From: 20CM-2-55-15 sp963738025
GTDB lineage: Bacteria > Acidobacteriota > Terriglobia > 20CM-2-55-15
Assembly: GCA_963738025.1 (NCBI GenBank)
Contig: CAVTWA010000011.1
Span: forward strand, 496,001-560,000
Reading direction: 5' to 3'
Length of the DNA stretch: 64,000 nucleotides
Shown: positions 8,117 through 17,592 of the stretch, one piece after another
Layout: each line of letters starts with the position of its first letter
Numbering within the stretch: the stretch's first letter is position 1
Translations under genes and position numbers: made by a program
Notes under the pieces: model-generated
Database searches by the model: none
Told to the model about the DNA's origin: nothing
What the model saw: only the letters and a program-made list of their open reading frames with translations

Positions 8117-10261
8117 CTATTTCTGGCTCTGAGTGACCTTGACGGCCTGTCGGGAAGCAGGAACGTAGATCCGCGACGCGTATTCCTTGAGCATCCGGCT
8201 GGCGGAAAAGCGTGGAACGATCGACCGGATGGACTCCTTCAGCATCTGGATCCAGCCATGAGGTAACCCGTTCTGATCCCGTTCGTAGTAGAGCGGCACG
8301 ATTTGCTGCTCGAGCAAAGTGTAGAGAGAGTCCGCATCGGCGGCATCGTCATAGTGAACTTCCAGGTCTTCCGGTGGGTCGCCGATCGCCCAGCCGTTGT
8401 TTCCGTTGTATCCCTCATACCACCAGCCGTCCAGGACACTGACATTCAATGCGCCGTTCATGGCCGCTTTCTGTCCGCTTGTGCCACAGGCTTCCAGGGG
8501 CGGCCGGGGGTTGTTCAGCCAGATGTCGACACCCTGTGTAAAGAAGTGCGCAGCATGCATTTCGTAGTTTTCGACGAATGCAACGTGACCCGCCAGACCG
8601 TTATCTACTGCAAGTGAATAGATTTGATGGATCAGGTGTTTTCCATGCTCGTCCGCTGGATGTGCTTTGCCGGCGAAAACGATCTGTACCGGACGCCACT
8701 GATCGAGCATCATCGTTTTGATCCGATTCAGATCATGGAACAGCAACGCGGCTCGCTTGTAACCTGTAAATCGGCGTGCGAATCCGATGGTAAGGGCTTC
8801 GGGATCCAGAAGCGTACCCATGGCGATGACCTGCCGGGGATCTACACGGTCCTTCGACCATCGGTCGCGCGCACGCTCGCGCGCGAAAGTCAGGAACTTC
8901 CTTTTGAGAAATAAGTGAACGTTCCAGATTTCCTCATCCGGAATCTCCATGACGCGATTCCAGAATGAGATGTCATCGTGACGGTCGACCCATTCCGGGC
9001 CGAGGTAGCGGTCGAAGAGCAGGCTCAACTCCTGGGCAATCCAAGTCGGTGCATGGACTCCATTCGTGACTGAAGTGATAGGGATATTGTCTTCGGGGAG
9101 ATCCGGCCAGACCACCTGCCACATGCGTCTCGTAACTCGGCCGTGAAGATGACTCACGGCATTTCGCCACCCGCACATGCGGAGAGCGAGAACCGTCATG
9201 TTGAAAGAATCGCCGAAACGGCCCAACTCCATGAATTCCTGCTTCGTAATAGCCAGATCATCCCAAAATCCGGCGAAATGCTTCTCCATCATGTGAAGCG
9301 GAAAGGCGTCATGTCCCGCCGGAACTGGAGTATGTGTTGTGAAGAGGCTGGTGGCCCTGATCTGCTCCGCCGCTTCTTCGAACGTCTGCCCCTGCTGGAC
9401 AAGCTCGCGGGCGCGTTCCAGCAGCATGAATGCGGTGTGGCCTTCGTTCGCATGGAACACCGTCGGCTGAATTCCTAACGCGCGTAAAACCCGCACACCG
9501 CCGATACCAAGGACGATCTCCTGGCGAACGCGGTGCTCCTTATCTCCACCATACAATCGGGCGGTAAGCTCGCGATCACCATGCTGATTTTCTTCGACAT
9601 CGGTGTCCATCAGGTACAGCGGAACGCCACCAAGATTCACCCGCCAGACGACGACGAACACACTCAAACTGCCGACTCTCAGCTCGACGAGAAAGCGATC
9701 TTCATGATTCGGACCTGCCGATTCGATCGGAGCTTCCTGTCGATCGAGCAGTTCGTAGATGTCTTCCTGCCAGCCGTCCGCCTGAATTCTCTGGTGAAAA
9801 TAGCCTTGGGGATAGGCAAAACCAACCCCTACTAGAGGAATTCCCAGATCACTGGACTCCTTGCAGTGGTCACCGGCAAGAATGCCAAGCCCGCCGGAGT
9901 AAATAGGCAGGGATGTATGGAGACCAAACTCGGCAGAGAAATACGCAATCGGCTGCTTGGCAAGGTCGGGGAATTCGCGCGGAAACCACTTGTTGGCCCG
10001 GTGCGTGGCTCGATCCAGACCTTTCATGGTGACGTCGTATTCGCGCAGGAAATCCGGATCGCGCCCTGCCGCAACCAGCCGTGCGAAGTCGATCGTGTGC
10101 AAAAGTTTAACCGGATTGTGCTGGGTATTTTTCCAGAGATCCGGATCCAGCCGCTTGAACAGCAGCCGGGCCCGATAGTCCCAACTCCACTTTAAGTTGT
10201 ATGCGAGCTCCTCCAGGCGTTCAATGCGCTCTGGAATTTGCGGAAACCGCCTTGTCTGCAT
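8117..10261 (-). CDS. glgP: Alpha-glucan (glycogen) phosphorylase, short GT35 type
   Basis: 714 residues. Releases glucose-1-phosphate from alpha-1,4-glucans with a PLP cofactor; cytosolic. The N-terminal DUF3417-like segment (RIERLEELAYNLKWSWDYRAR) and the overall length mark the short GT35 branch rather than the roughly 800-residue GlgP/MalP type. Further signatures are YFSAEFGLHTSLPIYSGGLG, GDHCKESSDLG, FHANEGHTAF, and the PLP-site region EACGTSGQKAAMNGALN with its Lys. GQK replaces the more usual GMK. Neighbouring genes do not belong to a glycogen operon. The start at 10261 gives a standard N-terminus. Confidence 0.93.
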   Translation of the reverse strand: MQTRRFPQIPERIERLEELAYNLKWSWDYRARLLFKRLDPDLWKNTQHNPVKLLHTIDFARLVAAGRDPDFLREYDVTMKGLDRATHRANKWFPREFPDLAKQPIAYFSAEFGLHTSLPIYSGGLGILAGDHCKESSDLGIPLVGVGFAYPQGYFHQRIQADGWQEDIYELLDRQEAPIESAGPNHEDRFLVELRVGSLSVFVVVWRVNLGGVPLYLMDTDVEENQHGDRELTARLYGGDKEHRVRQEIVLGIGGVRVLRALGIQPTVFHANEGHTAFMLLERARELVQQGQTFEEAAEQIRATSLFTTHTPVPAGHDAFPLHMMEKHFAGFWDDLAITKQEFMELGRFGDSFNMTVLALRMCGWRNAVSHLHGRVTRRMWQVVWPDLPEDNIPITSVTNGVHAPTWIAQELSLLFDRYLGPEWVDRHDDISFWNRVMEIPDEEIWNVHLFLKRKFLTFARERARDRWSKDRVDPRQVIAMGTLLDPEALTIGFARRFTGYKRAALLFHDLNRIKTMMLDQWRPVQIVFAGKAHPADEHGKHLIHQIYSLAVDNGLAGHVAFVENYEMHAAHFFTQGVDIWLNNPRPPLEACGTSGQKAAMNGALNVSVLDGWWYEGYNGNNGWAIGDPPEDLEVHYDDAADADSLYTLLEQQIVPLYYERDQNGLPHGWIQMLKESIRSIVPRFSASRMLKEYASRIYVPASRQAVKVTQSQK

Positions 10262-10286
10262 CTATGGTTTCGGTTGAATCCTGTCT

Positions 10287-11345
10287 TCAGGCCGATAGAC
10301 AGCGTTCGAAGCTATCGACGAAGTAATCGAGTTCCTCGTCGGTCACATGCCCTACGTGGCCGATCCGGAAGATGATGTCTTTCACCTTGCCCAAACCACC
10401 GGCAATTTGGATCCCAAAGTCATTCTCCAGCCGGCGACGGAGTGCAGCCATATCGAAACCCTTCGGAGGAATGACTCCGGTAATCCCGTTTCCTGGTTTC
10501 AATGCATAAACTTCCATGCCAGACCGCCTCACCAGATCACGTATTCTGTCCGCCACCTGTCTGCGTCGCGAAAAGATTCCTTCCAACCCTTGAGCGTGAA
10601 TAAACTCCAAAGAACCATCCAACTCAAACAATAGCGATAAAGCGGGTGTGAAGGGAACAGTTCCCTTCAGTTTCTGCCAATCGAAATAGAACCGGGACGT
10701 TTTGGCGCGTTGGCTTTTTTCCCAGGCGCGGCTTCCGACTGCCACGACGCCGAGCCCCGGCGATACCATGAGGCCCTTTTGAGAACCCACCACGACGGCA
10801 TCGATGTTCCAGGCATCCATATTCATCGGAGAGACTGCCAAACCGGAAACCGCGTCCGCTACGAACAATCGGTTCTGCGACCGGACCAGTTTTCCAATCT
10901 CAGCCATATCGTTCAGAACACCCGTTGAACTCTCGCTCCAGGTATGAAAAACGACTTGAGCATTCGGCCATTGGCTCAGAGCACTTTCGATTTCGGCAAA
11001 ACTCGCCCCCCTGCGCCAGTCCACGTCGACGGTATGGACGGTAAGGCCATAAGCCTTTGCAATGTCGGCCCAGCGGGCAGAAAATGTGCCGCCCACCACC
11101 ACAAGCACCTCGTCGCCCGGCGATGTCAGGTTGACCACGGCGGACTCCATCGCGCCAGTACCCGAAGATGCCAGAAAAAGGACGTTTCCGGATGTTCCGA
11201 ATAAAGGCTGGCAACGTGTCTCGAGCCGAGCCAGCAATTCGAGCATCTGGGGCGAGCGGTGATTAAACAATGGCCGATTACCGGCAATCTGCACCTGATC
11301 GGGAACTTGCATCGGACCGGGCAGAAACAAGAGCGGCTTTCTCAT
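10287..11345 (-). CDS. Class V aminotransferase (serine-pyruvate / alanine-glyoxylate type)
   Basis: 352 residues from ATG 11345 (MRKPLLFLPGPMQVP, the family start); a TTG eight codons earlier is possible. A PLP fold-type I enzyme related to serine-pyruvate, alanine-glyoxylate and 2-aminoethylphosphonate-pyruvate transaminases. Landmarks are LFNHRSPQ near the N-terminus, the cofactor-binding GTGAMESA, the Asp in VADAVSG, and the Schiff-base Lys in VVGSQKGLMVSPG. The C-terminus contains the small-domain motif FRIGHVGHVTDEE. Donor and acceptor are not resolvable from sequence. It sits 25 bp upstream of the phosphorylase gene on the same strand and may be cotranscribed with it, without an obvious metabolic link. 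Confidence 0.9.
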   Translation of the reverse strand: MRKPLLFLPGPMQVPDQVQIAGNRPLFNHRSPQMLELLARLETRCQPLFGTSGNVLFLASSGTGAMESAVVNLTSPGDEVLVVVGGTFSARWADIAKAYGLTVHTVDVDWRRGASFAEIESALSQWPNAQVVFHTWSESSTGVLNDMAEIGKLVRSQNRLFVADAVSGLAVSPMNMDAWNIDAVVVGSQKGLMVSPGLGVVAVGSRAWEKSQRAKTSRFYFDWQKLKGTVPFTPALSLLFELDGSLEFIHAQGLEGIFSRRRQVADRIRDLVRRSGMEVYALKPGNGITGVIPPKGFDMAALRRRLENDFGIQIAGGLGKVKDIIFRIGHVGHVTDEELDYFVDSFERCLSA

Positions 11346-11536
11346 TACGACTTGAAAAACTCCCTTCAAACCAAAATACGATGATAACCCTAAAGTCTCG
11401 TGGACTTCATGCCGAAAAGGCGAGATGAGGCGCCTTCCGGCCGCACTGTGTTGGCTTTACGCTTGACAAATATCTGACGACGAACGAAGTTCGGTGTACT
11501 CCGGGAGGCCCCGGTGTGTATCAGAAAGGATTCCCG

Positions 11537-12733
11537 ATGCTTACGTCTATGAGGCCCGGAGCCACGGCCCTTACGCTGCTTATTGTCGTCTCGATTGTTG
11601 CTTCCGCACAGGCCCAGACGGCGACACAAGCTCACCCATTTTTTTTAACTCAAGGTGCTGGGAAAAACTCTATTGTCGGCTACACGCCCGCACAAATCGG
11701 TCACGGGTATGGCTTCGACCAGATATCAGGCCAGGGCAAGGGCCAAACGATTGCGATTGTAGACGCGTTCGACCACCCGAATATTGAGCAGGATCTCGCA
11801 CTATTCAGTTCGACCTTTGGCCTGCCGGGCTGCACGAGGCGAAACGGCTGCTCCTTCTTTCAGAAGGTCTATGCCTCCGGATCGAAACCCGATACCAACT
11901 CGATCTGGGCGTTCGAAATTTCGCTGGACGTCGAATGGGCACATGCGATCGCGCCGAAAGCAAACATTCTTCTGGTCGAGGCCGCGTCCGACCAGCTTTC
12001 GGACCTGCTCGCCGCCGTTGATGTTGCTCTAGCCTCCGATCCCCAACCCACGACGGTTTCCATGAGTTGGGGACTTCCTGAGCCACCCACGGCACCCACT
12101 GCGGTGTGGTACGACAGTCATTTCGTCGGGAAGAACGTGAAGAACGTGACGTTCTTCGCTTCGGCCGGAGATTTGGGTCATGGTGTGTCTTATCCTGCCG
12201 CATCGCCTTATGTGATGGGTGTCGGAGGCACAACATTGCAGTTGGACAAAGACGGCAATTATCAAAGTGAGAAAGCCTGGTCCGACACGGGCGGCGGCAT
12301 CAGTTCATTGGAAATGGAGCCGGTATATCAAAGTACCTTTCCTATCCCGAATAATCCGCAGATGAAGCGCGGAACGCCGGATCTGGCATATGACGGCAAC
12401 CCGAATACGGGCGTCGCGACCTACGACAGTGTTCCTTATCAGGGTTCGACGGGTTGGTTCGAAGTGGGAGGTACGAGCGTCGGACCGCCACAATGGGCAG
12501 CTTTGTTTGCAATAGCAAATTCAATGCGCGACAAGAATTCTCCATTGATTGCCAGCCAGGGGATACTCTACGACATCGCAAAGGAGCAGCCTTCCGATTT
12601 CCGTGACGTGACAAAGGGTAAGGACGGCACCTGCAAACCAATCTGCAAGGCGCAACCTGGTTACGATTACGTTACCGGACTTGGCTCACCGCAAGCGGAT
12701 GCTCTGATTCGCGATCTGAAGAGCTTACCCTAG
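11537..12733 (+). CDS. Secreted S53 (sedolisin/kumamolisin-like) peptidase lacking a typical pro-domain
   Basis: 398 residues from ATG 11537, chosen for the AAAGGA 6 nt upstream. A signal peptide covers about residues 1-27 (cleavage near AQA-QT). The catalytic Glu and Asp lie in FEISLDVEWAHA, the oxyanion Asp in FASAGD, and the nucleophile Ser in GGTSVGPPQWA, where Gly replaces the usual first Ser of SGTS. The calcium-site region FRDVTKGKDG and GYDYVTGLGSP closes the protein. Most S53 enzymes carry an N-terminal activation domain of roughly 180 residues; here only about 30 residues separate the signal peptide from the catalytic domain. Four cysteines suggest two disulfides. Acts outside the cytoplasm, probably at acidic pH by analogy with the family. 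Confidence 0.88.
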   Translation: MLTSMRPGATALTLLIVVSIVASAQAQTATQAHPFFLTQGAGKNSIVGYTPAQIGHGYGFDQISGQGKGQTIAIVDAFDHPNIEQDLALFSSTFGLPGCTRRNGCSFFQKVYASGSKPDTNSIWAFEISLDVEWAHAIAPKANILLVEAASDQLSDLLAAVDVALASDPQPTTVSMSWGLPEPPTAPTAVWYDSHFVGKNVKNVTFFASAGDLGHGVSYPAASPYVMGVGGTTLQLDKDGNYQSEKAWSDTGGGISSLEMEPVYQSTFPIPNNPQMKRGTPDLAYDGNPNTGVATYDSVPYQGSTGWFEVGGTSVGPPQWAALFAIANSMRDKNSPLIASQGILYDIAKEQPSDFRDVTKGKDGTCKPICKAQPGYDYVTGLGSPQADALIRDLKSLP

Positions 12734-12768
12734 CCAGACTCATCCCAACCCGATAGTATGGGAGGACT

Positions 12769-15537
12769 ATGCGTCCTCCTCAATATCATCCACCGGACTT
12801 TCGCTCTGCCGGCAGATTTCTGGCACGGCTGGCAATCGTGGTCGTCATCCTGATTGCGGCCGTACAATCCCTTTCAATTTATTTCGAGAGCCTTTGGTAC
12901 GTCAGTCTGGGGTACGAGTCGGTTTACTGGTACCGTTTGCGCGCACAGTCGCTGTTATTCGTGCTGGTGACGATTGTTTCTGCGTTGGCGCTGTGGCTGA
13001 TCTTTCGTCTGGTGACGCCTCCGCCCGGATACGCCCGGCGGCCATTTCTGCAACTTGGCCAGGAAGCAATCCTCATCCCGACCAGGGACACTTTGAAACG
13101 TGCCGCAGTGCCGGTGGCGATAATTGTTGGTCTCTTCTTCGGAATTTCGTTTGCCGCCGACTGGAGTACGTTTTTTCTTTTCCTCAAGAACACTGCAAGC
13201 ACGGGGCAAGCCGATCCGATCTTCGGTAAGCCGTTATCGTTTTACCTGTTTACACTGCCGGTTCTGGAATCAGCCGCCGGGTGGTTTCTCGGCATTGCCG
13301 TGATTGGCTTGATTGCAGCAATTTTCTTGTCCATAACGGATGCAAGCGCTGCGTATAAAGGCGTTTCCCTGGGCGTCTGTCTTGTCTTGATTGCCGTGGC
13401 GTTTCAGGCATATGTCAGCCGGTATGGTTTGATTTTGGACGAGAACAATCTGTTCTCAGGAGTCCGCTACGTCGATGACAAAATCGCTATTCCGGGTCTG
13501 TCCTTTGTCATCGGCGCTCTCCTGTTCGGAGCGGCCATAGCGGCATCGAACGTTCGCTCGGGGCGTATCCGAAATCTCGGCATCGCTATTGGCGTGCCCG
13601 CTTTGACTTACGTGGTGGCGGGAGTCGTCGCACCATTTTACGTCACGACGTTTGTCGTCCGGCCCAATGAGCTTGTTCGCGAACGGCCGTACATTCGCAA
13701 CAATATTGAATTCACCCGCAAAGCGTTCGCCTTGGACCATATCGAAGATGTTCCGTTTGAACCGCGTGTCACAAATGCGGTTTTCAATCCGGCGGCGCAC
13801 GCCGACACCATCGACAACATACGGCTCTGGGACTGGCGTGCGCTTCAGTCAACATTGCGGCAGATCCAGGAGATTCGGACGTACTACGATTTCCCCGACA
13901 TCGACGTCGATCGATACATGATCGGAGGAAAATCTCAGGCCGTGATGCTGGCAGCCCGCGAACTCAGTCTGAGCAAGTTACCGGCCGGGTCACAGAATTG
14001 GGTTAATGAACGTCTGATTTACACGCACGGATACGGCATAACAATGAGTCCCGTCAGCCGCTTCACCAAAGAGGGGCTTCCGGAATTCATCCTGTCCAAC
14101 ATGCCGGTGGAAAGCTCGCAGCCGGATATCCAGGTAAAACGGCCGGAAATCTACTTTGGCGAACTCACGGACTGGCCCGTTTACGTCAAGACGAAACAAA
14201 AGGAATTCAATTATCCCGAGGGCGAAGCGAACAGCTATACCGCATACGAAGGCACCGGCGGCATCCAGATGGGTTCGTTTCTGCGGCGGTTGCTCATCGC
14301 ATGGTCGGTGGGCGACTTATCTAAGGTTCCGTTTTCTGACGACATTACCAGTGACAGTGCTCTTTTAATCCGGCGAAATATTCGTGAACGGGTATCCGAA
14401 GTGGCGCCCTTTCTCCTCTTTGACGAAGACCCCTACATCATCGTCGGCGCGGATGGCGGATTGTATTGGATGATGGACGGGTTCACGACGTCGGATCACT
14501 ACCCCTACTCGCGGCATCTGACGGCCGGCAATCGCTCAATCAATTACATTCGCAACAGCGTCAAAGCAGTAATCGATGCGTACAACGGAACCGTTCACTT
14601 TTATATCTTTGATTCTTCCGATCCTCTGATCCTGGCCTACCGCAACATGTTTCCGCAGCTGTTCTCCGATGCGAAAGACATGCCCGGCTTCCTGCGCGCG
14701 CACGTACGATATCCGGAACTGCTCTTCCGCGCGCAGGCAGCAATTTACTCGACCTATCACGTCGAGAATGAACAGGTTTTTTACAACAGGGAAGATGTCT
14801 GGACGGTCGCGCAGCAGGGAAGAAGTCAGCAGGGACAGTCGACTGCCGATGCCATCGAGCCGTATTTCGTTTCGATGCGCTTTCCGCACGAGAATGATCA
14901 GGAATTCGTTTCGATCCTTCCCTTCACACCTTCGAACCGGAATAATCTAATTGGATGGATGGCGGGCCGCAGCGACGGCGATAAATACGGTACGTTGCGC
15001 GCATATCGTTTTCCCAAGACGCGGTTCGTTGACGGTCCTCTTCAGATCCAGGCTCGAATCGATCAAGATCCGCAGCTTTCGTCGCAACTCACATTGTGGA
15101 ATCAACAAGGATCGACCGTTATCCGCGGCAACTTGCTCGTGATCCCGCTCGACGAAACCTTGCTGTTCGTGGAACCGATTTATCTGCAGGCAGAACGCAG
15201 CCCCATGCCCGAATTGCGACTGGTGGTTCTCGCCACTCAGGATCGATTGGCTTATGCCAGCAGATTTCCAGAAGCGCTCACGCAGTTATTGCAGGGCGCT
15301 CCATCCACTCCGGCTGCCACCGCGGCTTCGGCAGAAAACCCGCAACAAACCGTCAAACCAACGCCATCGAACCAGACTCCCGATATTCGCTCCCTGGTCG
15401 AACGCGCCAACCAGGCATTCGTCGACTATCGACGGTTGACGTCCGAGGGCAAGCTGGCTGAAGCAGGCGCCAAACTCGACGACCTCAAAGCCGCGCTCGA
15501 ACAGCTGAACCGACTGAACACAAATTTATCGAAGTAG
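12769..15537 (+). CDS. UPF0182 family multi-pass membrane protein
   Basis: 922 residues. The N-terminal third holds about seven hydrophobic helices (the first at about residues 20-42, the last ending near 300). A large extracytoplasmic region follows that contains family-typical blocks such as YVVAGVVAPFYVTTFVVRPNEL, RPYIRNNIEFTRKAF, NDKL-like LIYTHGYG and YGTLRAYRFPK. An Ala/Pro/Thr-rich linker near residue 850 leads to a short helical tail. The family is widespread in actinobacteria, cyanobacteria and acidobacteria and has no established function. The gene starts 35 bp after the S53 peptidase gene with a good GGGAGG, so the two may share a transcript. Confidence 0.92.
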   Translation: MRPPQYHPPDFRSAGRFLARLAIVVVILIAAVQSLSIYFESLWYVSLGYESVYWYRLRAQSLLFVLVTIVSALALWLIFRLVTPPPGYARRPFLQLGQEAILIPTRDTLKRAAVPVAIIVGLFFGISFAADWSTFFLFLKNTASTGQADPIFGKPLSFYLFTLPVLESAAGWFLGIAVIGLIAAIFLSITDASAAYKGVSLGVCLVLIAVAFQAYVSRYGLILDENNLFSGVRYVDDKIAIPGLSFVIGALLFGAAIAASNVRSGRIRNLGIAIGVPALTYVVAGVVAPFYVTTFVVRPNELVRERPYIRNNIEFTRKAFALDHIEDVPFEPRVTNAVFNPAAHADTIDNIRLWDWRALQSTLRQIQEIRTYYDFPDIDVDRYMIGGKSQAVMLAARELSLSKLPAGSQNWVNERLIYTHGYGITMSPVSRFTKEGLPEFILSNMPVESSQPDIQVKRPEIYFGELTDWPVYVKTKQKEFNYPEGEANSYTAYEGTGGIQMGSFLRRLLIAWSVGDLSKVPFSDDITSDSALLIRRNIRERVSEVAPFLLFDEDPYIIVGADGGLYWMMDGFTTSDHYPYSRHLTAGNRSINYIRNSVKAVIDAYNGTVHFYIFDSSDPLILAYRNMFPQLFSDAKDMPGFLRAHVRYPELLFRAQAAIYSTYHVENEQVFYNREDVWTVAQQGRSQQGQSTADAIEPYFVSMRFPHENDQEFVSILPFTPSNRNNLIGWMAGRSDGDKYGTLRAYRFPKTRFVDGPLQIQARIDQDPQLSSQLTLWNQQGSTVIRGNLLVIPLDETLLFVEPIYLQAERSPMPELRLVVLATQDRLAYASRFPEALTQLLQGAPSTPAATAASAENPQQTVKPTPSNQTPDIRSLVERANQAFVDYRRLTSEGKLAEAGAKLDDLKAALEQLNRLNTNLSK

Positions 15538-15542
15538 CCGGG

Positions 15543-16250
15543 TCACACGACCAGGCCTTGCGCAAAGTTCAAAGCAATGAGCGGCGCGTTGGGATTGTCT
15601 TCGTGTTTGATATACGCAAAGACTTCTATCCCATCCCGTGCCCAACCCCGAATGCGGTTCTGCCATTCATCATGCTGTGCTTCCGAATATTCCGATCGCC
15701 GGAGGCGAACATAGGTGAACGGCGCCGTAATTTCAGCGGGTGTGGTGTGGTCGTCGGCATCGTGGACACAAAGACCGACTCGGTAGATTCGCAGCAGTTT
15801 GTAGACGTCCTCAACAAACCAGGACTCGTGACGGAATTCGAACGCCGCGGGAACGCCGCGTGGCAGAACCGCCAGGAAGTTTTCCAGCCTCCCGAGGTCG
15901 CACTTGAAAAATGGAGGCAATTGGAACAACACCAGACCCAAACGGCTTTCCAGGCCTGGCACCACGTTGACAAAGTAATCAAGTGCTTCGGAAGGGACTT
16001 TTAGTCTTTGCCGATGTGTGATTTGCTGCGAAGCCTTCAAGGTAAACCTGAAGTCTTCGGGCGTCGCGGCTTTCCAAGCCTGAATGACTTTTTCGCTAGG
16101 CATCCGGTAAAACGTGTAATCGATCTCAACACTATTCAACCGGCTTGAATAGTGTTGGAGAAATTGCTTTTCCGGCAGTCCTTCGGGATAGAAGAGCGGA
16201 CGCCATTCTTTGTAACTGAATCCCGAAGTGCCAAGCCAGATCCGCGCCAT
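15543..16250 (-). CDS. DUF72 family protein
   Basis: 235 residues starting at ATG 16250 (MARIWLGTSGFSYKEW, the normal DUF72 beginning); an upstream ATG at 16289 would add 13 residues with no family similarity. DUF72 proteins adopt a TIM-barrel-like fold and are of unknown function. Supporting blocks are the GTSGFSY N-terminus, FYPEGLPEKQFLQHY, VEIDYTFYRMPS, LFQLPPFFKCDLGRLENFL and EFRHESWF. A CATAAT hexamer six nt before the start suggests a leaderless transcript and supports the start choice. The 3' end lies 5 bp from that of the convergent UPF0182 gene. Confidence 0.9.
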   Translation of the reverse strand: MARIWLGTSGFSYKEWRPLFYPEGLPEKQFLQHYSSRLNSVEIDYTFYRMPSEKVIQAWKAATPEDFRFTLKASQQITHRQRLKVPSEALDYFVNVVPGLESRLGLVLFQLPPFFKCDLGRLENFLAVLPRGVPAAFEFRHESWFVEDVYKLLRIYRVGLCVHDADDHTTPAEITAPFTYVRLRRSEYSEAQHDEWQNRIRGWARDGIEVFAYIKHEDNPNAPLIALNFAQGLVV

Positions 16251-16256
16251 TCCGGG

Positions 16257-16262
16257 ATTATG
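16257..16262 (-). promoter_or_regulatory. Putative -10 element (CATAAT) upstream of the DUF72 gene
   Basis: Reads CATAAT on the minus strand, 5 of 6 matches to TATAAT, exactly 6 nt before the ATG at 16250. No Shine-Dalgarno is present. The region 16263-16563 between this hexamer and the moaA promoter carries no gene or obvious RNA element; it must hold the divergent upstream promoter parts. Confidence 0.45.
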
Positions 16263-16563
16263 GCGTATCGAGTTGCAGAAAACCCCCATGAATATTGCTC
16301 GCTACGTCTTCGAAAAGACAAATTCAGCGAAAAACGGCCGGTTTTCACTGCATTTCGCAGTCGCTTTTCAACAGCGCCTGCGCTGCCCGAATTCGGTGCA
16401 ACCTGCTATAACCGTTGATTTTAGTTGGCTAATTTCAGCGTCGCCGGAGTTTTCCACAGGTTTTTCCACACTTTCGGTTCACACGCCCGTAACATTATTA
16501 TGAGTTGACATAATACGCCTTATGCGTGCTACTTGATAAAGTTCGTCCCCGAACTCATTACGC

Positions 16564-16569
16564 TATAAT
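16564..16569 (+). promoter_or_regulatory. Putative -10 element (TATAAT) upstream of moaA
   Basis: A perfect TATAAT ends 9 nt before the moaA ATG at 16579, and 0 nt before an in-frame GTG at 16570. Initiation at the usual distance would put the transcript start within a few nt of the ATG, so the GTG would not be transcribed as a start. No good -35 at 17 nt spacing was found. Confidence 0.5.
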
Positions 16570-16578
16570 GTGACCTCG

Positions 16579-17592
16579 ATGCTGACGACCGATTCTCTTA
16601 ATCGTCCGATGTTAGATTTGCGGATTTCCGTAACGGACCGCTGCAATTTCCGCTGCACCTATTGCATGCCTTTCGATGAATACACATGGATTGAGCGAAA
16701 TCAGGTCCTGTCTTTCGAGGAAATTGAGCGGGTCGTTCATCTCTTCCTTGAATTTGGTATTCAGAAAGTCCGGCTTACCGGAGGTGAACCGCTCGTCCGT
16801 AAAGATCTGGACCAATTGATCGGACGTCTTTGCAGAATCGAAACACTCGCCGACCTGTCCCTGACCACCAACGGCGCTCTGCTCGCGGAACAGGCCGGCA
16901 AACTCCGTGCTGCAGGCCTCCGCCGGATCAACGTCAGCATCGACACGCTGCGTTCAGATCGATTTACGGCCCTCACAAAGCGCGGCAACCTCGACGAAGT
17001 CCTGAAGGGTCTGTTTGCCGCCAAAGAAGCCGGCCTGGCGCCAATCAAGATCAATGCGGTAATCATCCGCGGCACAAACGACGACGAAATCATCGATCTG
17101 GTGGATTTTGCGCGACGGAATGGCTTCGAAATGAGGTTCATCGAATACATGGATGTTGGTAATGTAAACGCTTGGAGCCTCGAGAAAACCGTCACGAAAA
17201 AAGAGATCCTCAAGACAGTTCACGCCCGATTTCCGGTACGTGAAATTGGACGTGCGAACGGCACCGCTCCCGCCGTTGACTTTGAGTTTCTGGACGGCAT
17301 GGGAGAGATCGGGATTATCGGCTCAGTTACAGAGCCGTTCTGTTCAAGTTGTACGCGCGTCCGCCTGACCGCAGACGGCAAATTGGTGACATGCCTCTTC
17401 GCCGAATCCGGGTTTGACCTGAAGAACCTTCTCCGGTCCGGCGCATCCGATAATGAGATCAAGACGGCGATCGGGCAAATCTGGTCCGTCCGTTCAGACC
17501 GATACTCCGACTTGCGCTGGCAGCAGGTGCTGGCCGGCCGCTATCAAGCCCGGAACCACAAGAAAATTGAAATGATTACGCTGGGCGGCTGA
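16579..17592 (+). CDS. moaA: GTP 3',8-cyclase (molybdenum cofactor biosynthesis)
   Basis: 337 residues. A radical SAM enzyme that converts GTP to 3',8-cyclo-GTP, the first step of molybdopterin synthesis. The N-terminal radical-SAM cluster ligands are C22, C26 and C29 (CNFRCTYC), followed by the SAM-binding LTGGEPL. The C-terminal cluster region has FCSSCTRVRLTADG and CLF, giving the second three-cysteine 4Fe-4S site. The protein ends in Gly-Gly, as MoaA requires. ATG 16579 is chosen over GTG 16570 because TATAAT abuts the GTG. Other moa genes are not in the window. The last 17 bp overlap the 3' end of recQ on the opposite strand. Confidence 0.95.
   Translation: MLTTDSLNRPMLDLRISVTDRCNFRCTYCMPFDEYTWIERNQVLSFEEIERVVHLFLEFGIQKVRLTGGEPLVRKDLDQLIGRLCRIETLADLSLTTNGALLAEQAGKLRAAGLRRINVSIDTLRSDRFTALTKRGNLDEVLKGLFAAKEAGLAPIKINAVIIRGTNDDEIIDLVDFARRNGFEMRFIEYMDVGNVNAWSLEKTVTKKEILKTVHARFPVREIGRANGTAPAVDFEFLDGMGEIGIIGSVTEPFCSSCTRVRLTADGKLVTCLFAESGFDLKNLLRSGASDNEIKTAIGQIWSVRSDRYSDLRWQQVLAGRYQARNHKKIEMITLGG

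Noticed and set aside
11463..11490. Sigma-70 promoter with TTGACA at 11463 before the S53 peptidase gene
   Set aside because: The TTGACA is perfect but no acceptable -10 is found 16-18 nt downstream.
16263..16563. Molybdenum-cofactor riboswitch before moaA
   Set aside because: A TATAAT directly before the moaA start leaves no transcribed leader, and no fitting stem arrangement was recognised by eye.
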